Positions 1 through 12,197 of a stretch of DNA of 64,000 nt are shown piece after piece. The translations under genes and the position numbers were made by a program. Source of the DNA: Euphorbia lathyris (lineage: Eukaryota; Streptophyta; Magnoliopsida; Malpighiales; Euphorbiaceae); contig NC_088915.1 of assembly GCF_963576675.1 (NCBI RefSeq), forward strand, positions 36,857,501-36,921,500. Reading direction: 5' to 3'. The notes beneath the pieces were generated by a model. The model ran no database searches. It worked only from the letters and a program-made list of their open reading frames with translations, and was not told the DNA's origin. The stretch's first letter is position 1, and each line of letters opens with the position of its first letter.

Positions 1-2
1 TA

Positions 3-1785
3 CAGGATCCATTCAGTAAGGAGGAAATCCACCAGGCCCTATACCAAATGCACCCAAATAAGGCCCCCGGCCCAGATGGTATGTTGGCCTCCTTTTTCCA
101 ATCTTCTTGGGAATTTAATAGCAACGATGTCACTACTTATATGCCGTGGATCCTTCAAACTGGGATAATGCCGCCGGAGCTGAATCACACAAATATTGCA
201 CTTATCCCCAATGTTAGAAATCCAACCAAAATGCAAGATCTACGGCCCATAGCTCTTTGTAATATGCTGTATAAGCTCATTTCCAAAACTATTGCAAACA
301 GACTCAAAATAGTATTGTCGGACCTTATACATGATATGCAATCCGCTTTTGTGGCTGGCAGACAAATTACTGACAATGCTATCATAGCATTTGAGGTGTT
401 TCACAGTATGAAAACGAAATTGAAGGGGAAGAAAGGGAGCCTGGATTTAAAAATAGACATGAGTAAAGCTTACGACAGGGTAGAGTGGCCTTTCCTACAA
501 CAAGTTCTACATCAGATGGGGTTTTCGGCACACTTCACTAAGCTAATCATGATGTGTGTCTCTTCTGTGTCTATGGCATTCCTGATCAACGGTCAACCAT
601 CAGATACGATTACTCCGGCTAGAGGTCTACGGCAAGGGGACCCAATTTCCCCATACCTTTTTCTTATTTGTGCTGAGGCCTTATCCGTAAACATACGATA
701 CGCAATTGCACAACAACAACTACATGGGGTCAAAGTCAGCAGAACTAGCCCGGTAATTTCCCATTTATTCTTTGCTGATGATTCTATTGTTTTTGGTCAT
801 GCATCTCTAGAGGAAGCAATGGCAATTAGCGGTATCCTATGGCAATAGGAAGCGGCTTCTGGATAGAAAATCAACTTTGATAAATCCGAGCTCTTTTTCA
901 GTCATAGGGTCCCGCTGACAAGAAGGGCCCAGATTTGCGCTTGACTGGAAGTTCGAGAAACCGGTGCTTTTCCTAAATATCTGGGATTGTCGACAATCAT
1001 TGGAAGATCGAAGAAACTTGTTTTCAGCGCTATCAAAGACCGCATCAGAAAACGTCTCCAGGGATGGGAGGAGAGATTATTGTCCTCAGGTGGCAAGGAA
1101 GTGCTTATCAAGGCGGTAATCCAGGCAATACCTCAGTATATCATGTCTTGCTTCCTACTGACGGATACCATGTGCACTGAGATCCAGGGAATAATAAGCC
1201 AATTTTGGTGGGGAGGGAAAATTGGAAAACGACCCATTCACTGGCTTTCCTGGGAAGCTGTCTGTCAGGCTAAGGCTAAGGGGGGACTTAGTTTCAGGTG
1301 GTTTCAGTATTTCAATCTAGCTTTACTTATAAAACAGTGCTGGAGGATTATTACACAACCAAACTCCCTATGTTCGAGGGTCCTAAAAGAAAAATATTAT
1401 AAAGACTCAGATTTCCTAAATGCAAGCATGGGTTCTTGTCCCAGTTTTTTTCTATAGGGGAATCATAAAAGCAAAGGAAACTCTTCAGAAGGGCATCATG
1501 TGGAGAGTTGGAAATGGACATTCGATACGCATAATGGAGGATAATTGGATTCCAGGGCTCAACTGTCGCAAGCCGCTGATGTTAACTCAGGAAATGGGAC
1601 CTGTCATGGTAGCCGACTTAATCGATAGTGACAATCGTTGCTGGAATGAAATGGTGGTGACAAACAATTTCATCCCGTCTGATGCGAAGGAAATTCTAAA
1701 AATACAATTGAGCTATAGATTACCGGAGGATGAGAGATATTGGGGGCCGGACAAACAGGGTAACTTCTCGGTCAGAAGTGCATAC
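3..1785 (+). pseudogene. LINE ORF2 reverse transcriptase, left part (broken)
   Basis: This is the reverse transcriptase domain of an L1-type LINE, which copies element RNA at a nicked target. The open frame is already running at base 3, so the start is off the window. Family motifs are KAPGPDG near 57-77, the AFVAGRQI block near 347-370, the conserved GLRQGDPISPYLF block near 621-660 and the catalytic FADD near 771-782. The part after 987 is the thumb/connection region that ends in GNFSVRSAY at 1759-1785. Damage: a TAG at 846-848 with another stop shortly after, and a one-base slip in the T run near 1443-1449 that moves the frame. The final codons are cut by element A and continue at 37988. 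Confidence 0.9.
1781..1785. repeat. Target-site duplication of element A, left copy (CATAC)
   Basis: CATAC directly precedes the first LTR base and recurs at 37983-37987 directly after the last LTR base, the 5-bp duplication expected of a Copia integrase. Confidence 0.95.
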
Positions 1786-3194
1786 TGTTGGTCCCTGGTA
1801 ATTAGTTCCAAGGGGGGGTTAGGAACTAATATAACTTTTTCGCGTTTTAATTAAGCTGACTGGAAGTTATTTTAAGAGTTTATTAACTCAACTTTTGGTC
1901 AGCTTGGTGAGATATGTTTCAAGACAGCTTTAGTCAGATGTTGACTAAAGTTGTTTTCTTGTGAGTTGAGAGTTGAAACTCTTGGAGGTCAACTTCTAAC
2001 TCAGCACCACTTATTTACTCAAGGTCAGCTTAGGCAATTTATATGCTGAGTAAATATAGCAAACAACATATGCAATATAAGAGAGAGTTCAGAGATTACT
2101 CAGTATCACTTATCCTGGTTCGGCCTCTCTGCCTACGTCCAGTCCCCAGAGTCCTCCGGGCTTTTTGAATCCAATATTGAGCTCTTTAACGGTAGAGCAC
2201 AAACCAATTACAAGGCAGTTGAATATGCAAGAGTACCTTCCTCTATTCGTCTACATAACTCCTACTAAGTGCTACAACCCAGCACCTAGATTTCTCTACC
2301 ACTGAATGCTTACAACTAGGCACTCAGCTTAACACTCTCAATATTCCTATTGATCACAAACTTGTTCTTTTTATGCTAAAGAACACTTTAGATGATTACA
2401 CAACAATCAATCTAGCATTTACACAGAGAATAGAAAAATTGGTGTAAGATCTTTTGTATTTGAGTGCTTTCAAGATTTTCTCTCCTTGTATTTTTCTCTT
2501 GATTCTTGAGTTATGATCCAAGGTTCTTCATTGTCCTTTTATAGAAGGAAACTGCAGATTTGGATCGTTTGAATTGTTGTTATCGTTAACACCAAAACGG
2601 TTCTTTTGGGGAACAATTTCTGGTCAGCTTCAGACTGTTTCGCCATTCCCTTTCTCTATTTTCTTCAGGCGTCAGGTTTGTCTTCTTGCGTCTGGCTTGT
2701 CTTTTTGCGCCAGTTGTCTTTTACCAATAATCCAACGACCCATGTTTCTTGGAATTAGTCTTTTGTGTGTCTTCGAGGTTCCAATTATTGGTGCAGAAGA
2801 TTGGCAGACTTTGTCCTTTAGTGAACGGATCCTTCATGCTGTCCTGACTGTCACTCAGCTTTCTTCGTTATCTTTGGATGTTCAACTTCTAAGCTGAGTT
2901 CCTTCTTGGTCAGCTCCGTTCTGTTTAAACGCTTCTGAAGAAGTCTTCAAATTTAGTTAGCTTCATTTTGCTTCTGAGTTCTACTCCACTCAGCTTCCAT
3001 TCTGTCATGCTGAGTTCCGTTCTACTCAGCTTTGCTTATGCTGACTTTTGTCATGTCTTTACTTTATATATATTTTTGCACTCAATATTGAACAAACACA
3101 TTAGTACAATTAAATCAAAGCATTTAAATTTAATTGCCTCATAATCATGGATGTTCTTGTCAAATCAAAATCTTATGGAAAAGGTGTTTCAACA
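1786..3194 (-). repeat. 3' LTR of element A
   Basis: A 1409-bp terminal repeat beginning TGTTGGTCCC and ending TTTCAACA on the plus strand, the TG...CA ends of Copia LTRs. It is uninterrupted, so it serves as the template for recognising the three pieces of the other LTR. It holds a TATA box (TTTTATA at 2537-2543, TATAAAA on the coding strand) and the conserved U5 hairpin at 1801-1830. Open frames inside it are not genes. Confidence 0.95.
1801..1830 (-). other. U5 hairpin with poly-C loop, element A 3' LTR
   Basis: ATTAGTTCC (1801-1809) pairs with GGAACTAAT (1822-1830) around a run of seven G (C on the coding strand). The same structure lies at the same LTR position in A, B and D. Confidence 0.75.
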
Positions 3195-3664
3195 AACTCC
3201 CACATTTTGATGTTGGCAAAAAAAAACATAATTATAGAACTCAGTTATAAGTTACCCCATGATTGATATTTTTGAAAAGACTCCCCCGTAAGGGTTGCAC
3301 ATATTGTCTTAACTTAATTCACAAACCTTCCAATGTTTAATTGAATTATTTTTAAGACACTTGGGTATGCTGACTTAGTTAAATGTTGGATTTTTTAAGA
3401 TCTGATTTTTCTTTTAATTTTAAGTCAGCTTTCAAAAATATTAGAAGTATGTTGTTACTCAGTTTATTACCTAAGTGTTTTAGAGTTAATGTATACTGAG
3501 TAAATTTTTACTTCTTAATTTGTTTGTTCAATTTTATCGACCGGTTTGAGGAAACTGTACTTGACATAGATTTAAGCAAAAAGATAAAGCCAACCAGGAC
3601 ATATAAATGTTTCTATGCAAGTTCTAAACAAACAATATTTACTTAAACTAGACTACATCTAGTT
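3195..3664 (-). other. Purine tract and 3' untranslated region of element A
   Basis: Immediately inside the LTR the coding strand reads as a purine-rich stretch (plus strand AACTCCCACATTTT from 3195), the expected plus-strand primer. The rest, up to the stop of the extra gene near 3665, holds no gene and contains scattered ACTCAG-type motifs. Confidence 0.75.
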
Positions 3665-6580
3665 CTACTTCTTCTTCTTAGCTTGGTGATCAGCATGAGC
3701 AATTCCTTTGCCTTTCTCTTTACTTCCAGAAGCATTACCTGCAGGCTGAGTTTCTCCTTGACTTCCAGAAGCATTACCTGCATGCTGAGTTCCTCCTTGA
3801 CTAGTCTCCCCCGTTTTGCCATCATCGGGTTTATAAATGAAAGTTTCATTGCGAGCGGCATTGGAGAGGTAGTGAGAATAGCGCTGAAGCCGCTTAGTGC
3901 TTTCACCCAAACCATCAATTACAGGAACGCTGTCATCCTGAACATGCCGAGGAACCCGGAGGGAGCTGCTTATCATGCTAAGTAGGCATTCATGGGATTT
4001 GCTCAGCCAGGTGAGCAAGCTTATGATCTGACCAAAAGATTGATGGTACAGCTTTAGCAAGGCAGAATCATAAAACATGCGCTGGGCATTGTTGATGCGC
4101 ATTGCCTTCATTATAACTTGTGAAAAGCTCATGAGTTCACTGTTGGAGACTGGATCAACATCCATTTGTGCTTTGTCGATGTTGAGTAGGCTGACTGCTT
4201 CACTTAGTTGGTCAATAGTACACTGAGAAGAGGAGGATACTAAGTCACGTGTACTGGTCAGCTCGGCATTAAGCTTGGTAAAGCACTGTTGAAGTTCCGC
4301 AGAGGTGGCAAACTCAGCATTGCCGGGTGCACTCGATTTGGTCAGTTCTTCAGTTAACTTGGTAAAATATCCTTGAAGTTCAGTGGAAGTGGCATACCCT
4401 GGATTGACTTTCGACAGTTGGTTAATTTTGCCTTCAAGCGAATTCATATGGTTCGCCATTGTGAGCATCAGTTCAGTCAGTTTGGCTATCTGGCCTTGAT
4501 TTGGTTGCTGAGTTTGAACCATAGTGATAATACTGACCAGATCCTTGAGTCCTCGGAGTTCATTTAGAAGCTGAGTAATACCTGATAGTTGGGAGGACTC
4601 AGCTTAAGTAGATTGGTGTGCATCAGCCTGAGGAAGGTTTAAGTCTTGAAGCAAGGACTGAGCAGAAGCAATGACACGGCGTCCTGACTCAGTAGCACTC
4701 AAGTATGCAAAGTGAGCAGCATTAGACTCAGAGGCTGGTATTGAGCTTGATAGTGGTGGAGGAGTTGGGTCTTTGCCAGATTGAGTACCTTGATTGGTAA
4801 CTGGACTGTGATTGATTTCAGGAGCTGAGTTATCACCATGTTGAGTTGGAGGTGGAGTTTGATTAGACAAGTTAATCTGCTCATCTTGGATAGGTGAAGT
4901 TGAAACAGGAGGCATGCTACCTTGAGCAGCTTGGATTGGATCTTCAGGGTTTTTGGCTTGTTCCTCATCCTGAGTAACAGAGGCTTGTTTTTCTACAGGA
5001 TTTTCTGGTGGTGACTCAGTTTCATTCGAGAAGTATTTGAACTGGATGTTGGAGAGGTCATCCTCAATTTCTTCCGGAGAGAAGGCATCCATAAGATCAA
5101 TCGACTTTTGGGCCTTCTTTTTGAGTCTCCTTCGTGGAGGAGCTTTGGGTGGTGAAAGGTCAGCTTGAATTTCGTCGCTGGACTCAGTAGCAACTGTCTC
5201 CTCTTCTACAAGTTGCTCAACATGACCTTCAACAGCATCACTTTCTCTTTCTCCCTGCTCAGCATCATCTTGAGATTTCTCAACATTGGTAGGTTCTTCC
5301 TACTCAGTATTAAATTCTTCCTCAGCATGAGTTTCATCTGCAGCTTGTTGCTCAGTTCCTTTCTCAACTTCTTTGTCTAGGTCAGTTCCATGATCTGTAG
5401 AGATAGCTCCATCTAGGGGTTCAGTTTCAACTATTTGTAAGGTGTTAACCTTCTTCCTTTTCATCAAGGGGGATTCAGGGGTTTCCTCTTCATCCTCAGG
5501 CTCTTCTTGCCTTTTTCTCTTCTCTGCTAACTCAGCTTTCTCTTTAGCCTTGTCAGCTTTAGCTTTTTCCTGAGACACAAGTCTCACCTTTTTGGGGACA
5601 GCATGGATGTCTTTAGAGCAGGTTTCAAGAGCCTTCCTCTTCTTCTTCTTCTACTCAGGCTGAGCTATCTTAGGGGACTCAGTATGAGTCTCCACTTCTT
5701 TTTCTGGCTCAGTTTGAAGCTCAACTTCTGGTTGCTCAGCTTCTTCATCTTCCTCAGCATCTCCAGCTCCTTCATATCCTTTCAAGGGTTGATTATACAA
5801 CAGTCCATCCAGTAGAACTGCAGTGATTTCACTCCCCAAGCTACTTGTTTCATTTATCGTCTCGATCTGCTTGTCTTCGAGAATTTTTGTGATTAGAGAC
5901 CCCAAGCGGAGTTTCTTACCACCTCGTTGAAGAGCTCCAACTAGGAAGACGGGGAGATTGAGTGGAGTGTAGGTCAGCATGTGCCAGATGAAGCACTGCT
6001 CGAAGTTAGAGGCGGATGAAGCTGAGTTGAGTTTGGGGAAGATAAAGTTGGTCAGCATGTAATGGACCATCTTCTGTTCTTTTCCCATACAGGTGCTGGG
6101 TATTTCACCCTTATGATCCTTGGGTTTACAGAACCCTTTGATCTTCTCAATCGTGTCTTTTGGCACTTTCTCCTTTGTTGTTCTAAACTCAATTCCTTCG
6201 TCTTGTAAATCTAGTAAGGTGGCTAGATAAGCAGGGGTTACGATGATTTTCTGACCTTTAACTGTGGTCTCCAAATAATCAGAGTCATCTTCATCAACAT
6301 GTAGATTCGAATAGAATTCCCGTACTAACCTAGGATAGGTTGTTCCTGAGAGAGAAAAGAGGCCAGTCCACTTATTCTTCTCGATCCAGTCACAAAATGG
6401 TTTCTCCGAGGTGACGAATCCTGGAGAGAACCATCTGCATTTCAGAACCTCCAGATTGTTGACCTTTTTGTGTACTTTGATCATCTTTCTTTCTATTTGT
6501 GTCGAAGGACCCGCGGAGTCACCCTGAGTGGGTTTGTTTGAGGTTTGAGTTTTAGGGGTTTCGTTCTTCCCGGAAGCCAT
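3665..6580 (-). pseudogene. Extra gene after pol of element A, about 970 codons, with three in-frame stops
   Basis: A long reading frame in the position where SIRE-type elements carry an envelope-like gene. One frame runs 6580 to 3665, cut by TAG at 5651-5653, TAG at 5300-5302 and TAA at 4604-4606. Residues about 30-240 are a globular region (WIEKNKWTGLF, then LVREFY, then FEQCFIWHMLTYTP), also present in element B. The middle is acidic, Glu/Pro/Gln-rich, with Lys/Arg clusters that look like nuclear localisation signals. The C-terminal third is predicted helical and repeats a TSxELQxxFTKL motif. I see no signal peptide, membrane segment or furin-like site, so an envelope role is not supported. 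The N-terminal region resembles what databases call putative plant transposon protein; that match is from memory. Confidence 0.8.
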
Positions 6581-7202
6581 TTTTACAGGTGAAGGTTTTT
6601 GTGGTTTTAGGGAGAGAGAAGAGTTTGATTGTAAGCGTAAAGAGTAAAGAGTGGGGATCCTTCCGCTTTTTATATTAGATTTTCGGCGGCCCTATTCAAT
6701 TATCTAGCCGTTTTTGCCTAGGGACGTTCAACCGATAAGGATTCTGTCATTTATGACATCTTCGACGCATGGGACATGTCATTAAAGTGCGTCTTTCCAA
6801 GGTGCCAGTAGTTACACGTGTAGGCATTTATTTTACACGAGTGGGTTTCTACGGGATTTTGCTAGAATTCGAAACATTCGCGATGTTGAGTGCCTGGCTT
6901 TCATGAATTTCCTATCTCTAAATAACTCAACATACGTCAATCACTCAGCATGTTCATCAACTCAGTATAGGGTGATTACTCAATATGTTTATCTACTCAG
7001 CATAGGATATTTACTCAACATTTGTATCTACTCAGTATAACCACTCAATGTTTATGTCAATTTAGCATGAGGTTATTTTTCTATTTTTAAACTTAATAGA
7101 GAGTAGATATTTATTGTTAATTTACTCAGCATGTAATTTGCACAATCATTCAAATTTCCACTCAATATAGCAATCACTCAACATTCAACTATATAGATTT
7201 AT
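6581..7202 (-). other. Spacer between pol and extra gene, element A, with ACTCARYAT array
   Basis: No gene. The part from about 6940 to 7190 contains about a dozen degenerate copies of a motif close to ACTCAGCATA (for example near 6953, 7000 and 7033), often preceded by T or C. The remainder carries the putative internal promoter and the short leader of the extra gene. Confidence 0.65.
6666..6674 (-). promoter_or_regulatory. Putative internal TATA box before the extra gene of element A
   Basis: TATAAAAAG on the coding strand, 86 bp upstream of the ATG at 6580. It is followed by a CACTCTTTACTCTTTACGC stretch that is nearly the same in B. B and D have a TATA box at a similar place, which suggests a promoter separate from the LTR. 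Confidence 0.5.
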
Positions 7203-10200
7203 TTAGAGTGGATTTGACATACCAATGGCTTCCCTTAGTATATTGAATTGTTCTCGTGCCAAGGGCTTAGTGAAGATATCTGCAAGCTGATCATTTGTTG
7301 GCACATAGGTCAGCTTGATCTCATCTTTTAGTACATGGTCTCTGATGAAGTGATGCCTTATGCTAACATGCTTCATCCTGCTGTGTTGGACTGGATTCTT
7401 AGATAGATTAATGGCACTTTTGTTGTCACTTTTGATCTCTATTGTCTTTGTTTTGACTCCATAATCCTCAAGCTGTTGCTTTATCCATAGGACTTGTGCA
7501 ACACAGCTTCCAGCAGCCACGTACTCAGCTTCTGTTGTAGACAGGGCTACGGATGATTGCTTTTTGCTGAACCAAGATACTAGACAGCTTCCAAGGAAAT
7601 GACATCCTCCCGAAGTACTCTTCCGTTCTAGCTTATCTCGTCCATAGTCAGCATCAGTATATCCAATGAGTGTGAAGTCATTTGAAGTTGGATACCATAG
7701 ACCTGCATCAACTGAGCTTTGCAAGTATCGAAAAATTCTTTTTACAGCCGTTAGATGAGATTCCCTGGGGTCAGCTTGATATCTAGCACAATAGCATACT
7801 GAGTACTGAATATCAGGTCGACTAGCAGTGAGATAGAGTAAAGAACCTATCATACCTCGATAGAGTTTACTATCAACTGACTTACTCTTCTCATCCTTGC
7901 ATAGGACAGTATCAGTACCCATGGGGGTTGATATTGGTTTGCAATCTACCATGCTGAATTTCTTTAACATTTCCTTGGTGTACTTGGACTGACTTATAAA
8001 GATGCCATTCTTACCTTGCTTAATTTGAAGTCTAAGGAAGAAGTTGAGTTCACCCATCATGGACATCTCAAACTCAGTTTGCATCTGTTGGCTAAATTCT
8101 TTGCACAAAGATTCGTCAGTAGCACCAAATATTATATCATATACATATATCTGTGCAAGTAGGGTATGCTTACCCTTTTTCTTAATAAACAAGGTTGTGT
8201 CAGCTTTTCCCCTGACATAGTTCATGGTCAGCAGGAAATTGGTCAACCTCTCATACCAAGCTCTTGGAGCTTGTTTTAGGCCGTACAAGGCCTTTTTGAG
8301 TTTATAAACGTGGTTTGGAAACTTTGAATCTTCAAACCTGAGTTTATAAACTTTGAATTTTAAACATATACCTCTTCGTTTATAAGGCCATTAAGAAATG
8401 CACTTTTTACATCCATTTGGTATAGTTTAAAATTCATGAAACTAGCATAGGCACACAATATACGTATAGCTTCTAGCCTAGCAACAGGTGCAAATGTTTC
8501 TCCATAGTCTATACCTTCTTGCTGACTATAGCCTTGGGCTACAAGTCGAGCTTTGTTTCTAATCACATTTCCATGCTCATCTAGTTTATTTCTAAAGACC
8601 CACTTGGTTCCTATGGGCTTTTGATTCTTAGGTCTAGGTACTAGATCCCATACCTCATTTCTGGTGAATTGGTCAAGTTCTTCCTGCATAGCATTTATCC
8701 AATACTCATCTTGCTCAGCATCAGCAAAATTCTTTGGCTCAAGCATTGAAACGAAGGCAACATTGCCGAGGTATTTCCTAAGCTGATCTCTGGTCATCAA
8801 CTTGTTATTTGCCGCATCAAGGATGGACTTTTCTGTGTGTCCTCTTGGTATCTTTATTTCCTTGGGCAATGTTGAGTCGTTTGGAAGAGGTGTTTCTACA
8901 ATCTCTACAGGAATAGATTGGTCAGCAAATGATATTTCAATTTCTTGCTTAACTTGGGTCAGCTCCTGTATAGATGACACAGAGGCTTTTGGTTGATCAG
9001 CGGAAGCTGAGCTTGGTTCATCTTCTTCAGGCTGAGCTGACTTACCTGTAGGGTCAGTTTTATCGAACTCAACATGTACAGACTCTTCTACAACCTGAGT
9101 TCTTTTATTAAATACTCTATATGCTTTACTGTTTGTTGAGTACCCCAAAAAGATCGCTTCGTCAGCTTTAGCATCAAATTTACCAAGGTTGTCTTTTGTA
9201 TTGAGTATAAAGCATTTACACCCAAAAGCACGAAAGTATCCAATGTTGGGCTTTCGTCCTTTCCAAAGCTCATATGGAGTTTTCTTAAGTATAGGTCTAA
9301 CTAGAGCCCTATTCAGTATGTAACATGCCGTGTGAACAACTTCACCCCAGAAGTACTTTGGAAGCCTATTTTCACTCAACATAGTCCTAGCTATTTCGAC
9401 AATAGTTCTATTTTTCCTTTCAACAACCCCATTTTGTTGAGGTGTTCTAGGAGCGGAGATTGTGGTCAATACCACTGATTTCACAAAATTCATCAAACTG
9501 TTGGTTTTTGAATTCTCCACCATTGTCGCTTCTAATGTGAGCTACTCTTAGATCTTTGTCATTTTCAAGCTTTTTGATCAATGTAGTAAACATCTCAAAG
9601 GTTTCATCCTTGCTACTCAGCAAGATGATCCAAGTGTACCGAGAGAAATCGTCTACAATAACCAAGAAAAATTTCTTACCTCCCAAGCTGAGTGGCTGGA
9701 TAGGTCCGAAAAGATCCAAGTGTAGCAATTCCAATGGTCTCTTGGTTGAGACAATATTTTTGCTATGAAATGACTTTTTAGTTTGTTTGCCTTGCTGACA
9801 AGCTTTACATAATTGATCTTTTTCAAATTTTAATTTGGGTAATCCCTCAACTAGTTGCTTTCTAGCTAATTTGGCAAGAAGTTCCATGCTAACATGTCCA
9901 AGTCTTCTATGCCATAGCCAGGAGTTATCCTCTTTAGACACTAAGCATATGTTTTTAGAAAACTGTTTTTCTAAATTCAACATGTATACATTTTCTACAC
10001 GAGGGGCAGTTAATATTAATTCATTTGTATTTCCCTCGAGTATTTGACACTTAGTATCATCAAATACAACCTTTCTGCCGCTCTTGCAAAGCTGAGCTAC
10101 ACTCAGCAGATTGTATTTGAGACCTTTAACTAAGGAGACAGACTCAATGGTTGGGTTACCTCCGATAGTACCTGAGCCGACTATCTTACCCTTCTTGTTG

Positions 10201-10325
10201 TCTCCAAAGCTTACACTTCCACGTCGTTTAAGCTCTAGTGTGATGAACTGAGTTTCATCACCTGTCATATGCCTTGAGCATGCGCTGTCTATATACCATA
10301 GTTTTGACCTCTCCACGCATGTCAA
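7203..10325 (-). pseudogene. Copia pol of element A (protease-integrase-RT-RNase H), defective
   Basis: In coding order: protease with [13 protein letters not shown] near the start; zinc-binding pre-integrase region; integrase with the DxxxD and [11 protein letters not shown] motifs; reverse transcriptase with [10 protein letters not shown]; RNase H with YTDADYGRDK and ADIFTKPL; terminal SNPL. Four lesions are visible. A two-base loss near 9460 breaks the integrase between its second Asp and Glu. A rearranged patch at about 8310-8365 replaces the segment after NEEVYV. The catalytic YVDD box reads YVYD near 8145-8155. A Gly-to-Arg change follows in FFLRLQ. The frame at the gag junction is also shifted by a lost G near 10360. 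Confidence 0.92.
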
Positions 10326-12135
10326 GCTGACCTGCAGTTTAAACTATTCATTTTTAGGTACCAATTCCTTTTGGGTCCTTTCTTGTTAGTATAAACAGGT
10401 GCAAAATCATATTTTAACTTGTGACGACATACTTTTATAGTGTGGCCTGGCTTACCACAGAAATCACAAAAAGGTACCCTTTGTGAGTTGAACTGAGTAT
10501 GGTCAGCATTATTGTGTTGGGCATGCCAACATACTTTTATGGTATGCCTTTTTCTTCCGCAGAAGTCACATTGGACAGTCCGCTTGTTATGCCAACACAC
10601 ATCCTTTGTGTGCCCCCCTTTTTTACAACACTCACATTGAGTGAATTGCTTGTGCTGACTAGTATTTCCGTACTCAGCATGGGGTTTATTGCTATTTGAG
10701 CCCTTCCTTTGACTCTGTAAAGTTGTGATATCCTTTCTAAGTTTCTTTGACTCAGATTGAACCTCCGTGACAAACTTATGTAAGATTTGCATGTTGGTAT
10801 GCAAGTCAGAGTTGTCCTGGAGAAGATATCGGAGGTCACTCAGCTTGACCTCTTCAATCTCATCACAGCGCCTGCTGAGTGCCTTAATCTTTTTGTTACA
10901 CTTCTTAGTTAGTGTATATAAGTCACTCAGGGCATTTACCATTTCGTTTCTAAGCAAAAGTAAGGATGTTACCTCATTGTTGTGATCCTCCTGGTCAGTT
11001 TCATCAGAAAGGTCAGCTTGCTCAGATTGGGATTGGTCAGCTCCATCATCTGCCATAAAACATATGTTGGCTGTTTCATTTTGCTCGGCCTCAGATGATG
11101 TTGACTCATCACTGTCACTCCATGTGGCCACCATAGCCTTTTTGCTTCCCTTCTTCTCTTTCTTGAGGTTGGGACAGCTTGACTTGATGTGCCCAATTTG
11201 ATGACATTCAAAACATGTGACAGACTTCGAGCTGTCCTTCTTGTACTTGTCACTTGACTCAGCTTTATACTTGTCATTTCTTCTAAATGACCTTTTGCCG
11301 TTTCTATCATTTCTCCTGAACAGCTTTTCATCTTTCTGGTGAACATGGCTAATTCCTCATCATCAGTTGACTCCGCTTTAGTTGAGTCAGCTTTCATGAC
11401 AAGTGACTTTTGTTTCTTATCTTCTGATTTTTCTTTCTCTTTGGCTTCAAAGTTTTTCATAGAGATTTCATGGGTCAGCAGGGATCCGATCAGCTCATCA
11501 TATTTATAGGTAGTCAAGTCTTGGGCTTCTTCTACAGCTGTTTTCTTTGCTTGCCAGCTCTTGGGCAGACTTCTCAGAATTTTCTTCACATGTTCTTCTT
11601 CAGTGAAGTTCTTTCCAAGCCTTTTTAGCTCATTTATAATGTTTATGAATCTTGCGTTCATTTCTGAGATGTCTTCATTCTCATTCATCTCAAACAGTTC
11701 GTAGAGTCTCATATGTTGATTGACTTTAGACACCTTAACTTTGCTTGTGCCTTCATAGGTTACTTCAAGCTTCTTCCAAATCTCATGTGCTAACTCACAA
11801 CCTGAAATCTTTATGTATTCTGCAGCATCTAACGCACAGTGAAGCATATTTATAGCCGAAGCATTATTTTGTAATTTTCTGAGGTCATCCTCTGTCCACT
11901 CAGCCTCACTTTTAACAATTTTCTCATTGTTAATAGTTTTGTATGGCATATGTGGACCTTGAACAATTACAAGCCAAGCACTCATGTGTGTGGCTTGTAT
12001 AAAGTTCTTCATCCTATTCTTCCAGAATGTATAGTTTGACCCAAAGAATAGGGGAGGTCTAGTGATTGATAATCCCTCAGGGAGTATCTGTGTTGTTTGG
12101 TTTCCTGGAAGGAAATGAGTGCTATTCTCACCCAT
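10322..12135 (-). pseudogene. Copia gag of element A with four zinc knuckles, frameshifted
   Basis: The capsid/nucleocapsid gene. It starts at MGENSTHFLPGN (12135), 63 bp inside the LTR edge, with a Copia gag core (FWKNRMKNFIQAT, then EIWKKLEVTYEGT). A CCHC knuckle (CFECHQ...C) lies near 11180-11220. A predicted coiled coil follows (LRNEMVNALSDLYTLTKKCN onward), then three more CCHC knuckles near 10400-10640 (CECCKKGGH, CDFCGRKRH, CDFCGKPGH). A one-base loss in an A run near 11335 splits the gene into two frames, 12135-10969 and 11134-10322. The last residues are shifted by a lost G near 10360, so the usual amber stop before pol is bypassed. Confidence 0.9.
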
Positions 12136-12183
12136 TTTTAGGGATCAGCTCAAGATTGTTAGATCTTTGAGTAGTGAGCTTAT

Positions 12184-12195
12184 GCTCTGATACCA
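12184..12195 (-). other. Primer binding site of element A (initiator tRNA-Met)
   Basis: TGGTATCAGAGC on the coding strand, complementary to the 3' end of plant initiator tRNA-Met, two bases inside the LTR edge at 12198. Confidence 0.92.
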
Positions 12196-12197
12196 CT

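Noticed and set aside
2574..2897. 107-codon plus-strand frame, repeated at 24463-24786
   Set aside because: It lies in both LTRs of A, is antisense to the element and is repeated only because LTRs are duplicates. No motif.
3665..6580. Calling the extra gene an envelope gene
   Set aside because: Position fits, but no signal peptide, membrane segment or cleavage site is visible.
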